Below are positions 51,900 through 64,000 of a stretch of DNA of 64,000 nucleotides, in pieces. Origin of the DNA: Maea johnstoni (lineage: Eukaryota > Annelida > Polychaeta > Spionida > Magelonidae); NCBI GenBank assembly GCA_963942565.1, contig OZ012690.1, forward strand, positions 14,199,418-14,263,417. The letters run 5' to 3'. The notes under the pieces were generated by a model. That model did not search any database and was not told the DNA's origin. It saw nothing but the letters and a program-made list of their open reading frames with translations. The translations under genes and the position numbers were made by a program. Numbering within the stretch: position 1 is the stretch's first letter; every line of letters begins with the position of its first letter.

Positions 51900-51913
51900 G
51901 TTGCCATGGCAAC
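51900..51913. promoter_or_regulatory. X-box-like palindrome GTTGCCATGGCAAC (one of five perfect copies)
   Basis: Perfect 14-bp palindrome matching the RFX X-box consensus. Other perfect copies lie at 55465, 55821, 56151 and 56519, with one- or two-base variants at 51536, 52264 and 56883: one per foldback 2 unit. Binding is inference. Confidence 0.45.
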
Positions 51914-52686
51914 GGGAGCTAAAATTGATCAAAAACAGAGGTAAAATTGTCATTTTTGTAATTTTGTGTGAAACTTAAGTGCGATTTACCCCAAATCAAC
52001 ACACCTCAGAGCATCATTATGGTTATTTAAAACTTCCTTGCTCTTTTTTTGATCATTTCATGCCAATTTGATATGATTAGAATATTTTGGGTCTGAAGTA
52101 CAGTCCTTTGAAAATGCTGATACCGCAAATGTGGAGTCTATCCACAAAACTGGTTAAAATGAGTAATTTTATCAGATCAGTGTCAGATCATGACAAATGT
52201 GGTATCAAATTAAAGCTCCTAACCGTGGGAGTTCATTGATGTGTATTTTGGGAATTTGCAGTGGTTTCCATGGCAACGGCAGTCATGAATAAGTCAAAAC
52301 AGCGAAAAATCAGCATTTCTATTATACTTAGGCGTGATTTCCCTCAAGTACATGCACATGTGGACCAGTATGGTTATTAATTTTAACTTCCTTGCTCTTG
52401 ATCAATTCTCTCAGATAGCTTAGGTCTGAATACCGCCCTTTAAAAATGGAAACAATGCAAATGTGGTGTCTATCCACAATATGGCTAAAAGGTTATAGTT
52501 ATTTTGATCTAGTATCTACTCTATCTTCTAAAAGGGTACATCTCATTGTATTCTGCTAGATACATATAGTCTTCCCATGTGAATTACTATTTTTGGTTAA
52601 TATCAGTATTTTAGTTAATACAGATATAGTAACTTTATTGTTTGTAAGGGCTTTCAAAATAAAAAAGACTCAAACTCTAGGATTAG

Positions 52687-52908
52687 TTACCTGCTGCTAA
52701 ATTAAATGAGGAAACTTAGATAAACAAATGCTATAGTTTCTTAGCCTTGTATGTGCACTTATATGATAATTAAGTGATCATTTCCATTTAAAGGGAAATG
52801 GTTAAGCAATGCACTCTAAGACATATGATATAAGTACACATATTGCAAGGCTGAGAAACTGCAGCATTCATATATCAAAGTTTCCTAATCTAATTTGGTG
52901 GCAGGTAA
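52687..52908. mobile_element. Palindromic MITE, about 222 bp, nested in foldback 2 loop
   Basis: Inverted arms of about 100 bp ('ttacctgctgctaaatta' against 'ttggtggcaggtaa') with inner matches such as 'gtttcttagccttg' / 'caaggctgagaaac'. Centre near 52790. No ORF. Confidence 0.6.
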
Positions 52909-53113
52909 AAATTGAACCTTTTTAAGATCAATATATTTCCATGATAAAGAGAACTCATCCTGGAGTAGTATGGCTGTATGCACTGATCCTACTTACCATA
53001 AGTTTTAGCTGGAGCTTACCTAAGTAAGTAGTGCTTAGCTGGTAATTTTACTAATGCTGTGCTGTGCTGCGCTGCGGCACACCAGCCAGCACGTAAGAAA
53101 GTATGGGTTTTGT

Positions 53114-53467
53114 CAGGGGTGTCCAACTATTTCAGTCCCGGAGCACATTCAATACGTCCCGGAGCACGGCAATTTTTGGTGAACGAGGTTCGATAATAGC
53201 TATTAATATCGTCACCGGATAGCCCTAGTATATTAGCCCATATTGCAATAGTTAAGACCACGACCAATCATTAGACAGTATTACTAAGTGGATTTTCACT
53301 AGTTTATAAATACAATTTATATCAAAAATAATTCAAGTGAAATATATGATTGGCTCATAATTTGCGAAAAATTCCAAGTTAAACAGTGCTTAGAATTGTT
53401 GGCTTGTCGCACGTTTTGAAGGCCCTGTCGCATGCTGATGCGCCAATGCAACAGTTGGACACCTCTG
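53114..53467. mobile_element. hAT-type MITE, 354 bp
   Basis: Terminal inverted repeats CAGGGGTGTCCAACT (53114-53128) and AGTTGGACACCTCTG (53453-53467), a one-mismatch pair typical of hAT elements. 'ttttgt' flanks both sides (53108-53113, 53468-53473), giving at least six bases of the usual 8-bp duplication. Non-coding, so non-autonomous. Confidence 0.75.
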
Positions 53468-53511
53468 TTTTGTGGTTAGAGGTCCAAAGTAAATAGATAG
53501 AGGTCCAAAAT

Positions 53512-53535
53512 AAATAGATAGATAGATAGATAGAT
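53512..53535. repeat. (GATA)n microsatellite
   Basis: Six GATA-type units within 'aatagatagatagatagata'. Confidence 0.9.
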
Positions 53536-53709
53536 ACACAGAGTAGAAGTGATTGCCCCTTTAAGTTTACCACCCCTCTAAAGTGACCACACTCTGCCAG
53601 TCCCATACTAACCTATTCCTATTACTTTTACAGTATAAAGAGTCCCTCTAAGTTGACCAGTTGTGGCTTGTCACAGGATGTCACTTTAGAGGGGTTACAC
53701 TGTATACAC

Positions 53710-53976
<267 letters not shown>

Positions 53977-54649
53977 TTCAGCATCCATATTTGAATACAT
54001 ACATACACACACATACATGCATACATACATACTGAAAAAAAGTTAATACTTTACCTCAATGTCGTATCTGTTGTTTTTTTAATTGTATTTTTCGAAACAT
54101 AGAAATGAATGATTATCCATAAGCACTGCCTGTGGACCTTTATCATTGCATGTTATGCACAGAGTAAAACAATAAATGCAGTTCTTGATGATTCAAATGA
54201 CATATATTTCAGCAGCTGGGACAGTATTAAAGGCTGATAGCAAATGATGAAATATCTCTCTTTCCGACACTTTTGTGAACATCACTATGATAAGCCTTTA
54301 CTAAATCACAAAAATGCCTAGTAGTTAGTTTATCTTTATTAGTGACACTGACATTTAGTGCACCTTATCTGCTATGAGTTAAACACATCCAGGAGTGGAA
54401 CATTCCTGTTTCTACTATTGCAATACTTATGGGAACATGACTTATTAATGTTCAAATTATTCACCTAACCCGTTCATGCCTGGATTTCATTTGAAAATAT
54501 TTTTTGGATAATTTGATAATGTATATAAAAAAATGTGTGTATGTCATGGTCTTAGCCAGCACGGCGTCTGGGTGTCTTTTTGGACACCCAAACCCTTAAA
54601 AAGCACCCCTCAGGAATTTCTTAAAATGTCATTCTCAAGCATATAATTT

Positions 54650-54769
<120 letters not shown>

Positions 54770-55255
54770 GTTTGTGTGTGTGTGTTTTAAGTATAACACT
54801 CAACCATTCCTAGTGACACTAACACAACTCAAATAACTGGCATTTATGTAATGACTTCATGGTCGAATGTATGGGCCCTGCTTAGTGATACATGTGAAGA
54901 TGAATTTGAATTTTTTAATCATCAATTCTTTTTCTGCCATTTGAGGCTGATTTGCCAGTGTCAAATGGTGGAGGAAACCAGAATACCAGGAGAAAACCAC
55001 TACCTAACCAGTCTACTTACAGGGGTGGTAAGTATTACTTAAAGGTTAGTTAGGACCAGGGCATAAGGCCATGAGAGAGTAGTTCAGTTTGTTTTAGTTT
55101 GAAAACCCTTAAAACAGTAAAGTTCCTATATTAATTTCTACTGAAATACTGATATTAATCAAAATAATTATTTTCATGGGAAGACTTAATGTATCTAGCG
55201 GAATATGATGAGAAGTTCCCTTTCAGAGGAGGGAATAGAAAAATCAATATAACTT

Positions 55256-57196
55256 TAAGCCATGTTGTGGATAGATACTGCATTTCCATTGTTGTCATTT
55301 GTATTTAGACCTAAGACAAAGAGAATGGCATGAATTGGTCAAGAGCAAGGAAGCTTTTTTAATAACCATACTGATGTCTACAGGTGTATTTGCCTGTGAT
55401 AAATCACACTTATATATCAGGAAAATGCTGATTTTTTGTTGTTTTTTCATTAATTTTGACTGCCGTTGCCATGGCAACCACTGAAAATTTCCAAAACACA
55501 CAATAATGAACTCCCGGGTTGAGAACTTTAATTTGATACCGCATTTGCCATGATCTGACACTGATCTGATAAAATAAATCATTTTAAGCCATATTGTGGA
55601 TAGACTCGATCGTCATATTTAGAGGACTGTACTTCAGACCCCAAAATATTTTAATCATATAAAATTGGCATGAATTGATCAAGAAAAGAGCAAGGAAGAT
55701 TTTGATAACCATATTGATACTCTGAGGTGTGTTGATTGGGGAAGATCGCACTTTAGTATTACGAAAATGACAAAAATGACCATTTGATTTTTTGTTGTTT
55801 TTTCATTAATTTTGGCTCCCGTTGCCATGGCAACCACTGAAACTACCATCACTACACATGAATGAATTCCAATGGTTTAGACCTTAAATTTAATGCTGCA
55901 TTTGCCATGATCTGACACTGATCTGAATAGATGACTCATTTGAAGCCCTATATTTAGAGGACTGTACTTCAGACCCAAAATATCTTAATCATATCAAATT
56001 GGCATAAATTGATCAAGAAAAGAGCGAGGAAGTTTTTAACAAACTAATGATTCCCTGAGGTATGTTGATTGGGGATAAATCGCACTTAAATATCACACAA
56101 AATTACAAAAATGACCATTTTCTCCAGTTTTTGATTAATTTTTGGCTCCCGTTGCCATGGCAACCACTGAAAATTTTCAAAATACACATAAATGAACTCC
56201 TACAGTTGGCAGCTTTAATATGATACCACATTTGCCATGATCTGACACTGATCTGATAAATGACTCATTTGAAGCCATATTGTGGATATACGCCACATTT
56301 GCGGTATCGTCATTTTCAAAGGAATGTACTTCAGACTCCAAAATATTCTAATCATATAAAATTGACATGAATTGATCAAGAAAAGAGAAAGGAAGTTTTT
56401 AACAACCATACTGATGCCCTGAGGTATATTGATTGGGGGTAAACCGCACTTAATTAAGTGTCACACAAAATTACAAAAATGACCATTTTACCCTGTTTTT
56501 GATTAATTTTTGGCTCCCGTTGCCATGGCAACAACTGAAAATTTTCAAAATACACAGGAATGAACTCATACAGTTGGGAGCTTTAATATGATACCACATT
56601 TGCCATGATCGGACTCTGATCTGATAAAATGACTCATTTGAACCCATATTGTGGATAGACTCCACATTTTCGGTATCGTCATTTTCAAAGGACTGTACTT
56701 CAGACCCAAACTATTTTAATCATATAGAATTGCCATGAATTGATCAAGAAAAGAGCAAGAAAGTCTTTGATAAACAAACTGATGCCCTTAGATATGTTGA
56801 TTGGGGATAAATCGCACTTAAATATCACAAAAATTACAAAAATGAGCATTTTTTATCTGTTTTTGATTAATTCTTGGCTATCATTGCCATGGCAACCATT
56901 AAAAGTACCAAAACTATACATGAATGAACTCCCACAGTGGAGAGCTTCAGTTTGATACCTCATTTGCCATGATCTGACACTGTTCTGAAAAAATGACACA
57001 TTATGCAAATTAACATACAAAAGAGTGCCCAAATCACCCAAAAATGGCGATTAGGACACTAAAAACCAAAAATTCAGCTTGGTATCCGTCATTTTCAGAT
57101 TCAGCACCCGTAGATTAGGTTAGAAACACTGAATACCGACTTTTAACACAAAATGCCTCAATAGCCTTAACGGAGCCCCTTTTCTGGAATTTGCAC
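55256..57196 (-). repeat. Foldback 2 right arm, inverted units
   Basis: Five units marked by 'gccatgatctgacactgatc' near 55546, 55905, 56236, 56601 and 56966. It is longer than the left arm and ends with the outermost inverted-repeat stretch (from about 56990). Confidence 0.85.
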
Positions 57197-57880
57197 CTGA
57201 CTATATCATACAATTCATTGTGACATCTGCATTATGTTCACTACAGGCAGTGCAACTCATAAATATAACTACATAGATAAATATTAATGAGTGATCCATC
57301 ACATCCTAAAATATAGATCTGAAGTTAGGCCTTTATTATGTTATCATAGCGACAGTGAACATTTATGAAGTAAATCTTTCCATTGCCACACACAAACGTG
57401 TGAGTAAAAATATTAGGCTAGATAACTGCGCAGTGTTGTTTTTTGGGGTGGTGTTTGAAATATTGCATACTGTGGAGGGGTAGGAAAAATAAAGAGGTGT
57501 TTACTGTATAGTAGTGGTTATTTGATGTGTGTGGCTTGAGGTTATTTCAGTGTTTTGGGTTAAAGTTAGAGGTTGGTTTTATGAGTTTTCTCTTTAAGGA
57601 TAGAACTTATACACAACCATAAAAAACTTGGAACATGACCTACTTTTTATAAAAAAAATACCAAAAGAAATACAATGAAACTCTCATGAAGCGAAAACTA
57701 AAATAAACAAAAAACAATCCAATCCTAATGACAACTAAAGTTTAAAGTAAACCAAGGCCAAGCAAACCATACGGTACAGTCAACATGTTGACGTCATTGG
57801 CATACCTTCTGTTTGATTCTCGCAGCCTTATTGTACTTGTTCCAATTGTAATTTTTCATCACATTTCATTCATTTCACTA
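57197..57880. other. Copy C intron 1, between foldback 2 and MITE
   Basis: No coding region or repeat recognised. Confidence 0.45.
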
Positions 57881-58491
57881 CAGGGCGTCCCAAAAAAATG
57901 CAATCCTCCCCTTTTCTCATTATTTCTTCAAAATAGCTTAAGTAACTTCAAAAATGACTTCATGGTTAATGAGAATGATATCTTAGAGATAAACTGTTAT
58001 AGTTTCAACCAAATCTGATTATTCATGTCAAAGTTGTGAGGCAAAGTTTGACACCTATATCATTTCACTCCAACGCAATGTAAAACCTATGGTGAAGACT
58101 GGTTTTGGAGTCAACTTGCCTTAGCACCCAGAGCCCTATGCTAAAAATAGCAGCTCACCTGCTTGTTTAGACTTGCTACAAGTCTGTGATATCTGGCTGT
58201 TTCACTGATCTGACCTGAGTTGGTGGGCCACTATACCTAATACAGCCTGAGAACCAGGCTATACTGCTTGGTCAGTATGCAGGAAATTTACCTTGTGTTG
58301 GAGTGAAATGATAGAGGGGTCAAACTTTGCCTCACAGCTTTGTTAAGTATGATCAGATTTGCTTGAGACTACAACAGGTTATCTCTAAGATATTATTCTC
58401 TTCAACCATGAAGTCATTGTTGATGTTACTAAAGCTGTTTTGAAGAAATATTTGGAAAAGGGGAGGATTGCATTTTTTTTGGGACGCCCTG
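57881..58491. mobile_element. Tc1/mariner-type MITE, 611 bp, TA target
   Basis: Starts CAGGGCGTCCCAAAAAAATG and ends with TTTTGGGACGCCCTG, flanked by TA on both sides (57879-57880, 58492-58493). The inverted repeats extend about 200 bp inward ('gtgaggcaaagtttgac' against 'gtcaaactttgcctcac'). The end sequence and TA duplication fit mariner-related elements. No transposase frame. Confidence 0.8.
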
Positions 58492-59790
58492 TATTTGTCC
58501 TACTCAATCAACCGATTACACATACAAAACTGCATCACGTCTCAAGAAGTCCTAAATTTCATCGAGTAGATAGTCATAATGGCCGGAAAGTGGGTTCCAG
58601 AGAGACCATAACCTCAGGCAAATAGTTCTCGGATGTCAGACTGCTATACAGGGGCATTACGACTAACAACACACCACAAATGTGTGGTGTATGGTCCTGA
58701 CAAATACATATTTATTACATGATATACCATAATAAAGTGTATAAAACACAAAGTAACAACTCCGCAATAGCAGTATACAGAGAGATTGACACAATGTAAC
58801 AACCAACCCAATTTCCAACCCAATTTCCAACCCAAAAGAGTTGTATTATAATAATGACACCCCAGACACAGTATCTAGTAAGAAGTAAGGGGTGTCCCCA
58901 AAGTTAACTGTCACAAGAGAGTGGTGGCTAAACCTGATCCAAATTATCTAACCATATGTGTAAGGGGTGTCTAAATTGATGCAAAGTATTAAGCTGTTCA
59001 TGTGCAGGGTGATTTGTTACAAGATGGATTTAGTAAAACGAGATAAAACTTCTGGTCTTTGTGAAGGCTTGGAAGCATTTGCAAACACCACTGCTTTGGC
59101 AGGATGATATAAGTTACATAGGCTTGGAGCTTTCTGATTTGCTTGCCAAGTGTTGCAATTTCGCACCCTTTGCTCTATGTCTTGGTTCAGTCTGGGCCAC
59201 AATACATAACCCCCCCCCCCCCCCCCCCCCCCCCCCATCAACATTTTCATTCTGACTACACCTCTGTGTGCTTCATGCAGTTACCCCATAATCCCTTTTT
59301 GGCCCTGGAATGCAATTAGTACTCGACACCCTCATAGTAAACATCAATCCTATACTGAAAGTTCATTTCTTAACAACTTATATCAGTGGAGATTTTCATT
59401 TCAACATATTTTCAATCTTTCTCTGCGAATGTCAGAGCCCTGCTCATGTAAGGACCTACTAGTCCAGATCCTTATTTTGTTTGCATTTAATAGGTGTGGA
59501 ATCTAAATGTTCCATCATGTGAATCACCTGGGTTTTTATTATATTCGTGGTTGACTGTTTGTTCGGTCAGTTGTTATATTTTGTGTAAATATGTTATTAC
59601 ATTTGTGGTTGATATTACATTTGATGTAAATTATTTTTATTACATTTATGGTTGGTATTACATTTGGTGTAGTGTATAACATTTGTTGTTGTAACATACA
59701 CTTAAGCAATAGGCATATACTGCTCCCTATACTAAAAAGATTGTGTACAACTCACCTCCATTTATGTAAATTGTTATTGTTCTGTTGCAG
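58492..59790. other. Copy C intron 1, 3' part
   Basis: Contains a small tandem 'aacccaatttcc' (58802-58830), a C-run at 59209-59236 and a 'ttacatttggtgta' repeat segment (59590-59695) related to 43505-43750. No exon. Confidence 0.5.
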
Positions 59791-59916
59791 GCTACTTGGC
59801 AGCGTCTGGTAGTTGTATGCAGTATGTACCACAGAGTGGGCAGTACGCTTCTTGCCTGGGAGGATTCCTTGGGCTAGTCTTGAATGCCTTTTCGGCAGTT
59901 AAGAATGGATGTCCAG
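59791..59916 (+). CDS. Copy C exon 2
   Basis: 126 bp, open in frame: YLAASGSCMQYVPQSGQYAS and on to KNGCP. Acceptor 'ctgttgcag', donor 'gtgaga'. Confidence 0.9.
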
Positions 59917-60394
59917 GTGAGAATAATTATAATTCTTTAATCACAAGTGTTTTGTTATATAATAGCAGTAAGGTTATTAAAAATGCTTGTCCCGTTTACC
60001 ATGGTATGTGAAATTCATAAACCGAACAAGCTAAAGAGTTAATTGGGATGGAAAGATTGCTTTTCTATCAAACGGGCAAATGCCAAATACATGAAAGCTG
60101 GGGTGTATGTTATATACCCAAGGTATAACGAGGTAGGTGATACCAAATAATCTGTGAGGATAATGCAATCACACCATCTTATGCAAGGTCTATGTCACTT
60201 TTTAACAATTGACAGCCAATGTTACTCTCCAGATTACCTCATAAATGGAGATAATAACTAAACATTCCTATCAAAGAAGCTAAAGACACAGACGAGCTTA
60301 GTATATCAAATATGAGAGCAATTAGTTTAGCCATCACTTTGGCAGAATATGTAACATGTATGTGTATGTCACATGTACCCTATTTACACTACAG

Positions 60395-60557
60395 GGGCTG
60401 CTCGTGTTGAACATAAACTAGTTCGTTGGTGTCTAGACGTTGTTGGGTTTCCATCATCTTCCGCTGGATATATAGAATCTGGTTGTTCTCGCTCAACTCT
60501 CCTCGCAATTGTAACAGCCAGGGAATCAATGAGGCTTAAGCCAGTGGACTTCGAAAG
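60395..60557 (+). CDS. Copy C exon 3
   Basis: 163 bp, open in frame: GAARVEHKLVRWCLDVVGFP and ESGCSRSTLLAIVTARESM. Donor 'gtacgt'. Confidence 0.9.
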
Positions 60558-60942
60558 GTACGTGTATCTAGTATGGCTTAATAACATTTATCACTTTAAA
60601 TATCTTTTTTTAATTTTCTGTTATTGTGAGGCCTGCAATGTAAAAGAAAAAATATTCATATCTCATTCACGTTTCATAATTGGAATCTATAATGTTTTGA
60701 GTTATAAGATGACACAATGGCACATGACAATAAATTTTACAAGATAAAGACATTTAGTTCTTACATTAAACTGTATGTATACCAGTCATGGGCATATACT
60801 ATATGTATACCAATCGTGGGCAGATGACTGGTCAACCTGACAGATCGGATAGAGAATCTTTAGTAGCAAAAACGTTTTTGACAATTGTACCTCATGATTG
60901 TAACTCATGATTGATGAGTTACTTGTCATAACTGTATTTGAG

Positions 60943-61098
60943 GTGCGTGGTTTATGTGACCGAATTAACACATCATTGCGTACATAAATGCCTGCGTGTG
61001 GTTGGCTTAGGAAATTGCACCATCAGAAATGTCGACACAGACTTGCTTGAAGAATGGATGTGCGGGATCTGGAAAGACGCATTGTGGAAGACAAACAG
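60943..61098 (+). pseudogene. Copy C exon 4 (one base missing)
   Basis: 156 bp, one less than in copy B. Reads VVYVTELTHHCVHKCLRVVG and then loses frame near 61049; the end is still recognisable as DLERRIVEDKQ in the shifted frame. The acceptor reads 'tatttgag' where copy B has 'tatttcag', a weaker pyrimidine tract. Confidence 0.8.
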
Positions 61099-61234
61099 GT
61101 GCATGAAATATTTGTAAATCTATATATAAAAAGTCTTCCACATTAATAAATCAATCAAAATCGTGTGGAAACATTAGCTTATATTGTTAGCACTAACATT
61201 GCTTTTCTTATGGTATGTACAATCAATACTGAAG

Positions 61235-64000
<2,766 letters not shown>

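Overview
The window is animal nuclear DNA, not bacterial. It has interrupted genes with GT-AG introns (and one repeated GC-AG intron), long (TA)n arrays, a Penelope-like retroelement, a DIRS/Ngaro-type tyrosine-recombinase element, MITEs and foldback elements. The general character suggests an AT-rich marine invertebrate, but I cannot name the species. All host genes I can support lie on the + strand.

Layout. (1) 1-8.2 kb: a tandem duplication carrying two copies of an intronless-looking gene for an APH/choline-kinase-fold small-molecule kinase. The first copy (1852-2871) loses its C-terminal lobe at the duplication breakpoint; the second (6921-8207) is whole. (2) 8.2-12 kb: intergenic DNA with a dispersed repeat and a LINE remnant. 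(3) 12.1-27.9 kb: decarboxylase copy A, a seven-exon group II PLP-dependent decarboxylase with at least four frameshifts. Its introns hold a Penelope-like element (about 13.65-17.74 kb), a 200-N assembly gap, an internal exon-4 duplication, a small retroposon, and an Ngaro-like element (20.9-24.1 kb). (4) 33.9-45.6 kb: copy B, seven exons that join in frame to a 510-aa protein. (5) 50.1 kb to past the window end: copy C, exons 1-4, with exon 5 starting about two bases beyond the edge; exon 4 carries a 1-nt deletion.

The three decarboxylase copies share exon lengths, splice phases, an unusual GC donor after exon 1 and a conserved block about 60-140 bp upstream of the start. Intron 1 of copy B contains a 5.05-kb foldback element whose ~400-bp repeat units carry clustered AGGTCA half-sites plus a CCAAT motif. 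Intron 1 of copy C contains a different 5.95-kb foldback element whose ~360-bp units each carry an RFX X-box-like palindrome. Intron 4 of copy C contains a third unusual element with ~165-bp inverted termini built of 28-bp palindromes and bracketed by (TA)n.

Possible joint role (inference only): a decarboxylase that makes an amine beside APH-fold kinases that phosphorylate small hydroxyl compounds would be a plausible decarboxylation-phosphorylation module. The substrate cannot be read from the sequence. Copy B and the second kinase are the only clearly intact host genes.
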